A stretch of DNA of 64,000 nt, from contig NZ_PGVE01000012.1 of the NCBI RefSeq assembly GCF_002860255.1, positions 62,001 to 126,000 on the forward strand, given 5' to 3'. The position numbers and the translations under genes are program-made. Of this stretch, positions 7,624 through 16,826 are shown piece after piece (the stretch's first letter is position 1; every line of letters starts with the position of its first letter). Origin of the DNA: Neobacillus cucumis. Lineage in GTDB: Bacteria; Bacillota; Bacilli; Bacillales; Cytobacillaceae. Below the pieces are notes generated by a model that was not told where the DNA came from, made no database searches, and saw only the letters and a list, made by a program, of their open reading frames with translations.

Positions 7624-7776
7624 TTACTGATTTTTTTTCCGTTTCTTATTGTTCATTCTTTCCTTTGCAGTTAATTCTTGCTCACTTGCCAACTCTTCAT
7701 TAAATCCTGCTCCAACCCCTTGACCTTTTGCTGCATTCATACCTGGGATTACATGATTAGACTTACGTTTTGCCAT
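7624..7776 (-). CDS. sspO: Small acid-soluble spore protein O
   Basis: A 50-residue Lys-rich protein. [20 protein letters not shown], the following GAGFNEEL and the terminal NNKKRKKNQ match Bacillus SspO (CotK). It is transcribed away from acnA, as in B. subtilis. The ATG at 7776 has AGGAGGTGATT upstream. It is expected to be a forespore (sigma-G) gene from family knowledge; no confident sigma-G promoter was identified by eye. Confidence 0.92.
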   Translation of the reverse strand: MAKRKSNHVIPGMNAAKGQGVGAGFNEELASEQELTAKERMNNKKRKKNQ

Positions 7777-7941
7777 TCCAATCACCTCCTGTCATTTAAT
7801 ATTTCCTCCTTCACTTAAATAATGACAAAATAAAAGTTTTTTGCGATAATAATAACGAAAGTGTATTTTTCTAAAATTCTAAATTCACTTGTGTATAGTT
7901 GAGATTTAACAAAATATTCTGAACAAAATACATAAAAATCA

Positions 7942-7956
7942 ATAAGAAAAACTTAT
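7942..7956 (+). promoter_or_regulatory. CcpC-type operator upstream of aconitase
   Basis: ATAAGAAAAACTTAT has the form ATAA-N7-TTAT, the dyad bound by the citrate-sensing LysR regulator CcpC at B. subtilis citB. It lies 151 bases before the acnA start. Confidence 0.65.
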
Positions 7957-7963
7957 CAATCAC

Positions 7964-7981
7964 AATAACTTTCTTGTTATT
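7964..7981 (+). promoter_or_regulatory. Second dyad in the aconitase control region
   Basis: AATAAC (7964-7969) and GTTATT (7976-7981) form a perfect inverted repeat with a 6-base spacer, 8 bases after the CcpC-like box. It overlaps a possible -35 region and could be a second CcpC contact or a CodY/CcpA-type site; which one is not clear. Confidence 0.45.
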
Positions 7982-8106
7982 TACTTATGTAATAGGTTGT
8001 ATTAAGATAAGAATTGTGAGAAAAGTGAAGATGAATGAGAAAATTCAAACTTTCAAAACTTTTTCCTAAATTTATTAAGTATGACAACGAACAGGGGGAA
8101 TTACAC

Positions 8107-10812
8107 ATGGTAAAAAACGATGTATTTAACGCCCGTTCTTCCTTCGAGGCTAACGGTAAACGTTACCACTACTACCGTTTAAGCGCATTGGAAGAAGCAG
8201 GTATCGGCAATGTAACTAAATTGCCTTACTCTGTAAAAGTATTACTTGAATCTGTACTTCGCCAATATGATGGCCGCGTAATCGCAAAAGAGCATGTTGA
8301 AAACTTAGCAAAATGGGGAACTGCTGAGCTAAAAGAAGTGGACGTTCCATTTAAGCCAGCGCGTGTTATCCTTCAAGACTTTACTGGTGTACCAGCGGTT
8401 GTTGACCTTGCTTCCTTAAGAAAAGCAATGGCTGACCTTGGTGGGGATCCAGATAAAATTAATCCAGAAAAGACAGTCGATCTTGTTATCGACCACTCCG
8501 TTCAAGTTGATGCCTACGGTTCATCTGATTCATTAAGAATCAACATGGACTACGAATTCGAACGTAACGCTGAACGTTACCAATTCTTAAGCTGGGCACA
8601 AAAATCATTTAACAACTATCGTGCAGTACCACCTGCAACAGGGATTGTTCACCAAGTAAACCTTGAATACTTGGCTGATGTGGTTCACGTTGCAGAGGTG
8701 GATGGAGAATTAGAAACATATCCTGATACTTTAGTAGGAACTGACTCTCATACAACTATGATCAACGGTCTTGGCGTACTAGGCTGGGGTGTTGGCGGTA
8801 TTGAAGCAGAAGCTGGAATGCTTGGACAGCCTTCTTACTTCCCAGTACCAGAGGTTATCGGTGTTAAATTAACTGGAGAGCTTCCAAATGGTGCAACAGC
8901 TACTGACCTTGCTTTAAAAGTAACTCAAGTATTACGTAAACATGGTGTGGTTGGTAAATTCGTTGAGTATTTCGGACCTGGTGTGTCTTCATTACCACTA
9001 GCTGACCGTGCAACTATTGCTAACATGGCACCTGAATACGGTGCAACTTGCGGATTCTTCGCTATTGACGATGAGTCACTTGCTTACATGCGCTTAACTG
9101 GCCGTGACGAAGAGCAAATTAAAGTTGTAGAAGAATACTGCAAAGCAAACGGTTTATTCTTTGATCCTTCATTTGAACCTGTGTATACAGATGTCATTGA
9201 AATCGATCTTGCGGAAATCGAAGCCAATCTTTCTGGACCAAAACGTCCACAAGATTTAATTCCTCTTTCAAAAATGAAAGGTGAATTCGTAAAAGCAGTT
9301 TCAGCTCCACAAGGAAACCAAGGCTTCGGCTTACAAGCGGATGAGCTTGAAAAGTCTGCAGTGGTTAAATTTAATAATGGCGATGAAGCCACTATTAAAA
9401 CTGGTGCAGTTGCCATCGCTTCTATTACAAGTTGTACAAATACATCTAACCCATATGTTCTAGTTGGTGCAGGACTTGTTGCGAAAAAAGCCGTTGAATT
9501 AGGAATGGAAGTTCCTAAATTCGTTAAAACTTCTTTAGCACCAGGTTCAAAGGTTGTAACAGGTTACCTTCGTGACTCTGGCTTACTACCATTCCTTGAA
9601 CAAATTGGCTTTAACCTTGTAGGTTATGGTTGTACAACATGTATCGGTAACTCCGGTCCATTAAAAGAAGAAATTGAAAAAACAATTGCGGAAAACGATC
9701 TTTTAGTTACCTCTGTTCTTTCAGGTAACCGTAACTTCGAAGGACGTATTCACCCGCTTGTAAAAGCTAACTACCTTGCTTCACCACCATTAGTTGTTGC
9801 TTACGCCCTTGCTGGTACTGTAAACATCGACTTTGCTACTGAAGCAATCGGTAAAGATAAAGATGGTAACGATGTATTCTTTAAGGATATTTGGCCATCA
9901 ACTGCTGAAGTAAACGATGTTGTAAAACGCACCGTTACACCAGAATTATTCCGTAAAGAATACGAGAATGTGTTCGGTGATAACGAGCGCTGGAACCAAA
10001 TCAAAACAAGCAATGAACCATTATATACATGGGATGAAAATTCTACTTACATTGCTAACCCGCCATTCTTTGAAGGCTTATCACCTGAACCAGGCACAGT
10101 AGAACCTTTGACAGGTCTTCGTATTGTTGGTAAGTTCGGTGATTCAGTTACAACTGATCACATCTCACCTGCAGGAGCGATCGGCAAAAATACTCCAGCT
10201 GGTAAGTATTTATTAGAAAAAGGCGTTGAGCCTCGTGACTTTAACTCTTATGGTTCCCGCCGTGGTAACCATGAAGTAATGATGCGCGGAACATTCGCAA
10301 ACATCCGGATTCGTAACCAAATTGCACCAGGTACAGAAGGCGGCTTCACAACTTACTGGCCAACTGGCGAAGTTACATCTATCTATGATGCTTGCATGCA
10401 GTACAAAGCAGATGGTACTGGACTAATGGTTCTTGCTGGTAAGGACTACGGAATGGGCTCTTCACGTGACTGGGCTGCAAAAGGTACAAACCTTCTTGGT
10501 ATTAAAACGGTTCTTGCTGAAAGCTTTGAGCGTATCCACCGTTCAAACCTAGTGTTAATGGGCGTACTTCCACTTCAATTCAAAGATGGTGACAGTGCTG
10601 AACAACTAGGTTTAACCGGTAAAGAAACGTTCGAAGTTCAAGTAGATGAAAATGTAAAGCCTCGTGATCTTGTAAAAGTGACAGCTACTGACGAAGCTGG
10701 CAACAAGAAAGAATTTGAAGTTCTTGTACGCTTTGACTCTGAAGTTGAAATTGATTACTACCGTCACGGTGGAATCCTGCAAATGGTTCTTCGTGAAAAA
10801 TTACAAGGTTAA
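8107..10812 (+). CDS. acnA: Aconitate hydratase (aconitase)
   Basis: TCA-cycle enzyme interconverting citrate and isocitrate, and in Bacillus also an RNA-binding regulator when its cluster is lost. The protein is 901 residues from the ATG at 8107, which has a CAGGGGGAA site; an upstream in-frame ATG at 8035 would add 24 unrelated residues and is less likely. The three cluster cysteines are in SCTNTSNP (Cys443) and [11 protein letters not shown] (Cys509, Cys512). The C-terminal swivel domain has [20 protein letters not shown] and [10 protein letters not shown]. Sequence identity with B. subtilis CitB is high throughout. A CcpC-type operator lies upstream and a terminator follows. In B. subtilis the gene is called citB. 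Confidence 0.97.
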   Translation: MVKNDVFNARSSFEANGKRYHYYRLSALEEAGIGNVTKLPYSVKVLLESVLRQYDGRVIAKEHVENLAKWGTAELKEVDVPFKPARVILQDFTGVPAVVDLASLRKAMADLGGDPDKINPEKTVDLVIDHSVQVDAYGSSDSLRINMDYEFERNAERYQFLSWAQKSFNNYRAVPPATGIVHQVNLEYLADVVHVAEVDGELETYPDTLVGTDSHTTMINGLGVLGWGVGGIEAEAGMLGQPSYFPVPEVIGVKLTGELPNGATATDLALKVTQVLRKHGVVGKFVEYFGPGVSSLPLADRATIANMAPEYGATCGFFAIDDESLAYMRLTGRDEEQIKVVEEYCKANGLFFDPSFEPVYTDVIEIDLAEIEANLSGPKRPQDLIPLSKMKGEFVKAVSAPQGNQGFGLQADELEKSAVVKFNNGDEATIKTGAVAIASITSCTNTSNPYVLVGAGLVAKKAVELGMEVPKFVKTSLAPGSKVVTGYLRDSGLLPFLEQIGFNLVGYGCTTCIGNSGPLKEEIEKTIAENDLLVTSVLSGNRNFEGRIHPLVKANYLASPPLVVAYALAGTVNIDFATEAIGKDKDGNDVFFKDIWPSTAEVNDVVKRTVTPELFRKEYENVFGDNERWNQIKTSNEPLYTWDENSTYIANPPFFEGLSPEPGTVEPLTGLRIVGKFGDSVTTDHISPAGAIGKNTPAGKYLLEKGVEPRDFNSYGSRRGNHEVMMRGTFANIRIRNQIAPGTEGGFTTYWPTGEVTSIYDACMQYKADGTGLMVLAGKDYGMGSSRDWAAKGTNLLGIKTVLAESFERIHRSNLVLMGVLPLQFKDGDSAEQLGLTGKETFEVQVDENVKPRDLVKVTATDEAGNKKEFEVLVRFDSEVEIDYYRHGGILQMVLREKLQG

Positions 10813-10821
10813 TTAGAAAGC

Positions 10822-10861
10822 GAAAGCGCCTAGGCACTGTAGCTAAACTATTTTCTAAGTA
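10822..10861 (+). repeat. 3' fragment of the intergenic repeat
   Basis: GCGCCTAGGCACTGTAGCTA followed by AACTATTTTCTAAGT matches the 3' end of the 29463 repeat (GGCTAGGCGCTGTAGCTGGA, then CAATTCTCAAAGT). It lies between the acnA stop and its terminator, so it is transcribed with acnA. Confidence 0.5.
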
Positions 10862-10870
10862 ATATACTTA

Positions 10871-10902
10871 ACACCATGTCTATAAGGCATGGTGTTTTTT
10901 TA
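10871..10902 (+). terminator. Terminator of acnA
   Basis: ACACCATG (10871-10878) pairs with CATGGTGT (10888-10895), followed by seven T. Confidence 0.9.
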
Positions 10903-10911
10903 TGTAAATGA

Positions 10912-10941
10912 TTGACAACTTTAGCTCTTTTTAAATAAAAT
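10912..10941 (+). promoter_or_regulatory. Sigma-A promoter of the ABC-F gene
   Basis: TTGACA (10912-10917), an 18-base spacer and TAAAAT (10936-10941). The transcript would have a leader of about 250 bases before the ABC-F start. Confidence 0.7.
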
Positions 10942-10962
10942 AGAACTATCAAACGTAAAGGA

Positions 10963-11193
10963 ATGAACAAAGGGCGCATGAAGTTATAATCTTATTTTTC
11001 AGCACATTATTCGAATAACGAAAATGTAGAACCTGAAGAATTGGATTAGTCTGTCCTTTTTTATGTCCTGATCGTTTATACCTAATACTGCACAAAACCT
11101 ATATAGGTTTATTTGCTGCTGAATTTTATTAGTATTTAAACATTAGAAGACATAAAAACTCTCTTTCAGGTTCAAAATGAAGGGAGTTTTTTT
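10963..11193 (+). promoter_or_regulatory. Attenuator-type leader of the ABC-F gene
   Basis: The leader holds a possible 8-codon upstream ORF (10963-10989, MNKGRMKL), a palindrome TTATTCGAATAA (about 11007), a perfect palindrome AAACCTATATAGGTTT (11097-11112) and a terminator hairpin (AAACTCTCTT with AAGGGAGTTT, 11156-11193). The T-run of this hairpin abuts the ATG, and its 3' arm contains the ribosome binding site GAAGGGAG. Family knowledge: vmlR and other ABC-F resistance genes are induced when antibiotic-stalled ribosomes on a leader peptide relieve such a terminator. The upstream ORF has a weakly placed ribosome binding site, so its translation is uncertain. Confidence 0.6.
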
Positions 11194-12912
11194 ATGCATA
11201 CAAATAAAAAAATCGTACTAAAAGTTAAAAATTTAAATAAAAGCTTTCAACTTAGGAAAATCCTTGAAAATATTCAATTTGAGATAAAAAATGGCGATAG
11301 AGTTGGCCTTGTTGGTTGTAATGGCTCTGGGAAAACAACCCTTGCTAAACTTCTGCTTGGCAAACTAAATCCTGATCATGGGACCATTGAGTTGACTAAT
11401 CAGATAAAAATTGGCTACTTATCACAGTCGATTGATTATGAGAATAGTGAATTCAGCTCCGATTTTGGAGAGGAGTTATACCAATTTACCAAAGAGTTAG
11501 GACTTAATAAAGCATATGAGTGGAATGATCAGAGGATGTTGCATTTAAGCGGCGGAGAAAAACTGAAACTTGCGCTATCTAACATTTGGTCATCAAAGCC
11601 TGATTTTTTAATACTCGATGAACCAACCAATCATTTAGATTTTAAAGGAATCAACTGGCTGGTGGAGGAATTGAAAAAATTTGAGGGACCTGTATTAATC
11701 ATTTCACATGACCGCCATTTCCTAGACCAAACGGTAAATCAGATTTTTGAATTAGAAACTAGCAAAATACATTTTTACAATGGTAACTATAGTGATTATC
11801 TATTAGAAAAACAAAGAAGAATCGAAAATCAACAGCATGCCTATCAGGTACAACAGCGACAGATTGAAACAGTGGAATCACAAATGCAGCAATTAAAATC
11901 TTGGTCTGAAAAAGCCCACCGGGATTCAACCAAAAAAAGCCCAGGTCCTTCGAAAAGACAATTTGGTATTAAGGAATATCATCGGGCAAAAGCCAAAAAA
12001 CGTGACAGCCAAATAAAATCAAAAATGAAACGCTTGGAAAATGAATTGTCCAAACATAGAATAGAAAAGCCAAGGGAAGAGAGCACCGTTAAATTTCAAT
12101 TTGATACAAGTGGAAAAAGAGGAAAACGTATTATAGAGGCAAAGAATCTGAGAATGGTGTTAGGGAATCGTACTCTTTTTAAAGGAACGCAGTTTTATAT
12201 TAATCATGGTGAGCGGATTGGCCTATTAGGTGATAACGGCTGTGGGAAAACCACTTTAATCAAAATGATTTTAGGGGAAGAGACTCGCTATGAGGGTGAC
12301 ATCTGGAAAAGTGATTCGCTCAAAGCAGCTTATCTCAGTCAAGATGTGAACGATTTACCTGCAAACAAAACAGCTCTTGAAGTTCTAGGATTTACCAGCA
12401 GACAAGACATCCTTAGAGCAAGAACATTACTAGCAAACTTAGGCCTGAAGGAACAACATATCATGAAACCGATTGACACATTAAGCCTCGGGGAACGTAC
12501 AAGAGTTAAATTAACTGATTTATTGATGAAAGAATACGATGTTCTTATTCTCGATGAACCAACCAATCATTTAGACCTGCAAAGCAGAGAGCAGCTTGAA
12601 AAGACATTATCTGAGTTTACAGGAACAATCATCACTGTTTCACATGATTATTATTTTCTAAATAAACTTTGTGACCGCATCCTCGTCTTTGAAAACCAAC
12701 AGGTCAAACGGGTTGAAAAGACACCAGAAGAATTTTTGAATCAGAATATAAAGCCTGTAAATAATAGAGAAGAAGCATTACTTATTATTGAAAATAAGAT
12801 TGCACAAATTTTAGGACAATTATCAATGTTGGATCCTAAGGATCCCAAATATTCTGCTTTAGACCAAGAATTTAACCAGCTGTTGAAAGAAAAAAGAAAT
12901 CTTAATAGTTAA
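11194..12912 (+). CDS. ABC-F ribosomal protection protein (VmlR-like)
   Basis: A 572-residue soluble protein with two ABC domains and no membrane segment. Walker A GCNGSGKTT and GDNGCGKTT, signature motifs LSGGEKLKLAL and LSLGERTRVKL, and twin ILDEPTNHLD Walker B motifs are visible. The linker between the domains (about residues 200-290) contains LKSWSEKAHRDS and EYHRAKAKKRDSQIKSKMKR, as in VmlR of B. subtilis. Such proteins enter the ribosomal E site and dislodge lincosamides, streptogramins A or pleuromutilins. The antibiotic profile cannot be read from sequence. The gene is inserted between acnA and the yneN-like gene. The attenuator leader supports inducible resistance. Confidence 0.88.
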   Translation: MHTNKKIVLKVKNLNKSFQLRKILENIQFEIKNGDRVGLVGCNGSGKTTLAKLLLGKLNPDHGTIELTNQIKIGYLSQSIDYENSEFSSDFGEELYQFTKELGLNKAYEWNDQRMLHLSGGEKLKLALSNIWSSKPDFLILDEPTNHLDFKGINWLVEELKKFEGPVLIISHDRHFLDQTVNQIFELETSKIHFYNGNYSDYLLEKQRRIENQQHAYQVQQRQIETVESQMQQLKSWSEKAHRDSTKKSPGPSKRQFGIKEYHRAKAKKRDSQIKSKMKRLENELSKHRIEKPREESTVKFQFDTSGKRGKRIIEAKNLRMVLGNRTLFKGTQFYINHGERIGLLGDNGCGKTTLIKMILGEETRYEGDIWKSDSLKAAYLSQDVNDLPANKTALEVLGFTSRQDILRARTLLANLGLKEQHIMKPIDTLSLGERTRVKLTDLLMKEYDVLILDEPTNHLDLQSREQLEKTLSEFTGTIITVSHDYYFLNKLCDRILVFENQQVKRVEKTPEEFLNQNIKPVNNREEALLIIENKIAQILGQLSMLDPKDPKYSALDQEFNQLLKEKRNLNS

Positions 12913-12931
12913 GATCTACGTTACTGCTTTT

Positions 12932-12964
12932 AAAAGACCATCAAATTTTTGATGGTCTTTTCAT
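12932..12964 (+). terminator. Terminator of the ABC-F gene
   Basis: AAAAGACCATCAAA pairs with TTTGATGGTCTTTT around a 2-base AT-rich loop. Confidence 0.85.
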
Positions 12965-13056
12965 TTCTGGGACTTTAAATGTAATTTTCTGTTCATCTGC
13001 TGTTCAAAAAACAAATTTATGCTATAGATATCAATAAGATTAGAGGAGTGTTAAGG

Positions 13057-13427
13057 ATGATAATTGCTTGGAAAGAGATGAAAAAAATAAGGTTAGATTT
13101 ATCATTTTAGGTTCAATCGTTTTTTTGATAAGTTTTTTAACATTTATTATTTCAGGATTGGCTAGTGGTTTATCACAGGATAATGCCGCATTAATTAAAG
13201 ATATGCCAAATGGATATTTTTATATAAATAAAGAAGCAGATCATACACCTAGCCTTTCAAAAATTGCTAAAAATCTGCAGGACTCCATAGTAAGTAAACG
13301 AAAAGGTGCTGTAGCATTTTCCATGCAAATGGGATATCTGAAAATCGGATTTATTGGGGCTACGGCTTCAGGTATTCAAATTAAAAAAGTTGAACCATTA
13401 CATGCTATACAGCAAGGAGAAGCTTAA
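13057..13427 (+). pseudogene. FtsX-type ABC transporter permease, frameshifted and internally deleted
   Basis: After GAGGAGTG, the ATG at 13057 starts MIIAWKEMKK but the frame is broken in a run of seven A (13079-13085). One more A would restore MKKNKVRFIILGS. The remaining frame holds one N-terminal membrane segment (LGSIVFLISFLTFIISGLA) and a short extracellular piece, then jumps to a C-terminal remnant ending KKVEPLHAIQ, typical of the end of MacB/FtsX-type permeases. At about 120 residues in place of the usual roughly 380, it lacks three membrane helices. It would have paired with the ATPase that follows. It cannot encode a working permease. Confidence 0.8.
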
Positions 13428-13428
13428 C

Positions 13429-14073
13429 ATGAGCATATTTAAAATTGAAGAACTCAGGAAAACATTTACTAATGGTGAAGTAAGAGAAGACATACTAAAA
13501 GGAATTAACCTTTCCCTTGAAGAAGGGGAAATTACAGCATTAGTTGGAGCATCAGGTTCCGGTAAAAGTACTCTCCTGTCTATTGCAGCAGGACTTCAAT
13601 CGGCATCAGAAGGGCAAGTGATATTTGAGGAAAAAAATTTACTGGACATGAGCCCAACACAAGTCCGAAAAATCCGAGCAAGTAGTTTTGGGTTTGTATT
13701 TCAATTTGCCCATCTCATTCCTTTTCTTACCGTAGAAGAACAGCTAATGCTTATGCTTGATGTATCTGAATCTAAATTAAATAAAAAGCAACAAAAGATT
13801 GAAGTAAATAAAACATTACTATTAGTAGATATGGCCCATCGAAAAGATGCGTATCCTTCCCTCTTATCAGGAGGGGAGAAACAGAGGGTTGCCATTGCCC
13901 GTGCCATCATCCATAAACCTAAGGTTTTCTTTGCAGATGAACCAACTGCAAGTTTAGATTCCAAAAGGTCAAAAGATATTATGTCATTAATCTTAAAATT
14001 AACTAAAACGTTCAATATAGCTACTCTAATTGTTACTCATGATGCAAGTGTTTACCAGGAATCAATTAATTGA
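13429..14073 (+). pseudogene. ABC transporter ATPase truncated at its C terminus by a deletion
   Basis: Translation of 214 residues from the ATG at 13429 (GGAGAAGC site). It is a MacB/LolD-type ATPase with Walker A GASGSGKSTLL, Q-loop FQFAHLIPF, signature LLSGGEKQRVAIARA, Walker B VFFADEPTASLDS and switch histidine in IVTHD. Immediately after THDAS the sequence turns into a fragment of a response regulator read in a different frame, so the last about 15-20 residues of the ATPase are replaced by VYQESIN. The catalytic core is intact, so some ATPase activity is conceivable, but its permease is destroyed. A deletion joined this gene to the regulator gene downstream. Confidence 0.75.
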
Positions 14074-14224
14074 GCAGATTTGGGGAGGAGATTTTGGAGG
14101 AGATGAACGCACAGTTGACGTCCATGTGAAAAGATTAAGGGATCGCTTTTCCATATTGACAGATGATTTTCGGATAAAAACCATTCGTGGGGTTGGATAC
14201 CTTCTAGAGGTCCAGCGGAAATGA
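14048..14224 (+). pseudogene. OmpR-family response regulator, only the DNA-binding domain remains
   Basis: From about 14048 the frame reads VFTRNQLIEQIWGGDFGGDE, then RTVDVHVKRLRDRF and TIRGVGYLLE, the winged-helix DNA-binding end of an OmpR/PhoB regulator. The receiver domain and the first part of the effector domain are missing: the sequence upstream belongs to the ABC ATPase. It overlaps the start of the histidine kinase gene by 4 bases (ATGA), as in an intact regulator-kinase operon. About 160-170 residues have been lost. A short peptide could start at the TTG at 14030 or the ATG at 14039 in frame, but no ribosome binding site is evident. Confidence 0.8.
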
Positions 14225-15609
14225 GATCACTATATGGGAAATTTATTGTTACGACCATTGGAATCATGTTATTTAGTTTTATATTCTCTTTTATTATTTC
14301 CAATACCTATTATCAATATCAATTAAAGCCATATAATGACCAAAAAATCACAAAAATCGCACTAAATATTGCTGTATATGTTGAAGGGCATCCTGCAAAT
14401 AACCTAACCGAGTATTTAGAAAGCATTTCTGCTGTTGGGTACCAAATATATTTAGTTGATCAGCAAGGGAATGGAACTTTTTTTGGCGAAGCATTTAGGA
14501 ATAGGAGTATACCTGATTCAACGACCAAGCATGTCTTAAATGGGGACCTTTTTCATGGTATTCTTCATTTTCCTAAAGAAACTTTTGTAACAGGTTTTTT
14601 TGCCAATGAATTAAGGAATACGGTTGGCGTCCCTTTGAATCACAATGGACAAAGCTTTGCCCTTTTTATCCGGCCAGATATTAATCTCCTATTCGGTGAA
14701 ATGCACATTTTATTTGGATGGATTATAGGCCTATCAATCGCTTTAAGTATTGTGATGGTAGTCATTAGTGCAAAATATTTAGTGAAACCCATTTCTGATT
14801 TAACTCGGGCAACAAAGTCCCTTTCTAATGGGATTTTTAATGTAAAACTTGATATTAATCGTCATGATGAGTTAGAACAACTATCAAATAGTTTTTTACG
14901 AATGGCACATAAATTAGAGCAAATAGATGAAGTGAGAAAAGAATTTATTTCAAATATTTCTCATGATATCCAGTCGCCTCTGTCAAGTATCAAAGGATAC
15001 ACGAACCTTTTAGAAAACAAAACATTAAGTAATGAAGAAAGATCGCAATTTATTTCGATTATTAAGGGAGAAATTACACGCCTATCTACGTTAACAAAAC
15101 AATTATTACTTCTTGCATTATTAGACCGAAATGAGGACTTACTCAAGGAAAAGTCAATTAATCTGGGTCAGCAGTTAAAAGAATTAGTACGAAATTTTCA
15201 ATGGGCAATAAGTGAGAAAGACCTTATGCTTAGTTACTCACTGCCAGATATTGAAATGAATGGTGATCCTTCATTATTAAATACGGTATGGGATAACCTT
15301 TTATCCAATGCCATCAAATATAATTATCCAAATGGAAGTATTGAAATATCCATAGAGAAAAACGAGGAGTCTGTCTTTGTAACCTTTACTGATACAGGAA
15401 TCGGCTTAAAGAGCACCGAATTAGATAGGATGTTTGATCGTTTTTACCGCGCTGATATTGCACGAACCAGATCCGTTGAAGGGACTGGTCTTGGATTATC
15501 AATTGTTGAAACGATTATCCGTATGCATGATGGTACTATCCATGTAAGTAGTAAGGAGAAAGAAGGCACAACATTTAACGTCGTATTACCTGTTGGAGAG
15601 GGAAAGTAA
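14221..15609 (+). CDS. Sensor histidine kinase, orphaned by loss of its regulator's receiver
   Basis: A complete 462-residue kinase. There are two membrane segments (about residues 8-30 and 160-184) around an extracellular sensor domain, a HAMP linker, HisKA with phospho-acceptor ISNISHDIQSPLSS, and a HATPase domain with DNLLSNAIKY (N box), FTDTGIGL (G1) and GTGLGLSIVE (G2). The frame has no damage. Its cognate regulator, immediately upstream, has lost its receiver domain, and the ABC transporter that such systems usually control is also broken. It is therefore either silent, cross-talking, or on its way to decay. Confidence 0.88.
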   Translation: MRSLYGKFIVTTIGIMLFSFIFSFIISNTYYQYQLKPYNDQKITKIALNIAVYVEGHPANNLTEYLESISAVGYQIYLVDQQGNGTFFGEAFRNRSIPDSTTKHVLNGDLFHGILHFPKETFVTGFFANELRNTVGVPLNHNGQSFALFIRPDINLLFGEMHILFGWIIGLSIALSIVMVVISAKYLVKPISDLTRATKSLSNGIFNVKLDINRHDELEQLSNSFLRMAHKLEQIDEVRKEFISNISHDIQSPLSSIKGYTNLLENKTLSNEERSQFISIIKGEITRLSTLTKQLLLLALLDRNEDLLKEKSINLGQQLKELVRNFQWAISEKDLMLSYSLPDIEMNGDPSLLNTVWDNLLSNAIKYNYPNGSIEISIEKNEESVFVTFTDTGIGLKSTELDRMFDRFYRADIARTRSVEGTGLGLSIVETIIRMHDGTIHVSSKEKEGTTFNVVLPVGEGK

Positions 15610-15769
15610 ATACGATATTGTTTTTTCATGTGATCAAATAGAATGTTTGGAACATATATTTAAAATTTTAATTAAATTTGTCACAGCTTTGGCATATAGT
15701 AATTTTGTTTCAACTGAGTTTATAGTGTAAAATCATTATAGCAGAAGATGATACAAAGGAGGTTCCCGG

Positions 15770-16306
15770 ATGATTAAAAAGGTAATTGCTGCTGTAGTAC
15801 TGGTAAGTTTACTGACTGTTGCTATTGTCCAAGCGATGGATAAGAAGACTGATGCGCCGAAGACCGCGACAGAAGCATCGGCAGCAAAAGAAGGACTTTC
15901 AATTGGAGCAACTGCACCTGATTTTACACTCAAAACGTTAACCGGAGACACCGTTAAACTTTCGGACTTAAGAGGGAAAAAAGTGATGCTTAATTTTTGG
16001 GCAACATGGTGCCCGCCTTGTAAAGCAGAAATGCCCGAAATGGAACAGTTTTCTAAACAATTGGGGAATGATACGGTTATTTTAGCTGTTAATATCGATC
16101 CTCAATTAGATGTGCAGGGATTTGTAAACGAAAATAAAATAACCTTTCCAATCCTTCTAGATGCAGAGGACAAGGTAAATGAAGCGTACCAAATTTTATC
16201 CATCCCTACGACATATTTCATAAACAGTAAAGGGATTATTCAAAGTAAATATACTGGCTCAATGAAATTGGATGTAATGAAAAAATATACCCAAGAATTA
16301 AATTAA
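15770..16306 (+). CDS. Membrane-anchored thioredoxin-like protein (TlpA/ResA type, yneN position)
   Basis: A 178-residue protein with an N-terminal signal anchor (KKVIAAVVLVSLLTVAIVQA), a short Ala/Thr linker, and a redoxin domain beginning APDFTLKTLTGD. The catalytic motif is FWATWCPPCKAEMPE and the cis-proline loop is SIPTTYFI. Such proteins reduce or exchange disulfides outside the membrane, for example in cytochrome c maturation or spore assembly. Its place after aconitase and before sspN corresponds to B. subtilis yneN. The site AAAGGAGG precedes the ATG. The exact partner is unknown. Confidence 0.85.
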   Translation: MIKKVIAAVVLVSLLTVAIVQAMDKKTDAPKTATEASAAKEGLSIGATAPDFTLKTLTGDTVKLSDLRGKKVMLNFWATWCPPCKAEMPEMEQFSKQLGNDTVILAVNIDPQLDVQGFVNENKITFPILLDAEDKVNEAYQILSIPTTYFINSKGIIQSKYTGSMKLDVMKKYTQELN

Positions 16307-16341
16307 AAAGAGGTTGGCTGCCCGCCAATGTCTTTTTTTTT
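16307..16341 (+). terminator. Terminator of the thioredoxin-like gene
   Basis: A TTGGC/GCCAA stem around TGCCC, extended by AAGA/TCTT pairing across mismatches, followed by nine T. Confidence 0.7.
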
Positions 16342-16433
16342 ATAAAATTAAATAATTTTCAAAAAGTTGTAATAATTGCAAGCGTTTCCGGGAATAATAA
16401 CTGTTACAATAGTAAATAAGGAAGGTGATAATG

Positions 16434-16565
16434 ATGAGAAAACCTAGAAAACGCTCATTTGCAGAACTTGTATTAGAAAATAAATCACAATTACTAAAAG
16501 ATCGTGTTGCAATGGAAAAAATTGAACAGCGTTTAGAAGAAAAGCGCCTCGGCAAAGCTGAGTAA
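16434..16565 (+). CDS. FbpB-family small basic protein
   Basis: A 43-residue basic protein. MRKPRKRSFAELVLENKSQL followed by LKDRVAMEKIEQRLEEK matches the FbpB (Fur-regulated basic protein) family of Bacillus. B. subtilis FbpB assists the FsrA small RNA in the iron-sparing response. An ATG one codon upstream (16431) is equally possible; AAGGAAGGTGAT precedes both. No convincing Fur box could be read upstream, so iron control here is only inferred. Small proteins of this family often sit in this position near sspN. Confidence 0.75.
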   Translation: MRKPRKRSFAELVLENKSQLLKDRVAMEKIEQRLEEKRLGKAE

Positions 16566-16630
16566 TCACAATTGTTTCCAATCATGCTTCCCCTCCTTAT
16601 GGGTAAAATGTTAATAAGGGGGGATTGAAC

Positions 16631-16774
16631 ATGAGTAATCCAAAAAAAGATTTTAAACATTTCTCACCAAGCCATTTGGGAACACAACCAAGGGGCTTTA
16701 GTGGTAATAATGGAAAAAAAATGAATGATACCTCTGGCAAACATGCACAGGTCATTCAAACTAAAGGTGAATAA
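16631..16774 (+). CDS. sspN: Small acid-soluble spore protein N
   Basis: A 47-residue protein: MSNPKKDFKHFSPSHLGTQP, then GNNGKKMNDTSGKH. This matches Bacillus SspN, a minor forespore small acid-soluble protein. The ATG at 16631 has AAGGGGGGATT upstream. In B. subtilis sspN and tlp are adjacent; here tlp is 7.5 kb further on, beyond the relic island and the germination operon, so this backbone pair has been split by insertion. Confidence 0.9.
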   Translation: MSNPKKDFKHFSPSHLGTQPRGFSGNNGKKMNDTSGKHAQVIQTKGE

Positions 16775-16786
16775 ATTATTGCATCG

Positions 16787-16826
16787 AAGACCCGCCAGTG
16801 GTTACTGAGCGGGTCTTATTGTTTTA
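16787..16826 (+). terminator. Terminator of sspN
   Basis: AAGACCCGC (16787-16795) pairs with GCGGGTCTT (16809-16817), with an inner CAGT/ACTG pairing, followed by a T-rich tract. Confidence 0.8.

Noticed and set aside
13068..13427. A genuine small membrane protein of about 119 residues
   Set aside because: Its two ends match the N and C termini of a much longer FtsX-type permease, and the natural ATG is out of frame by one base.
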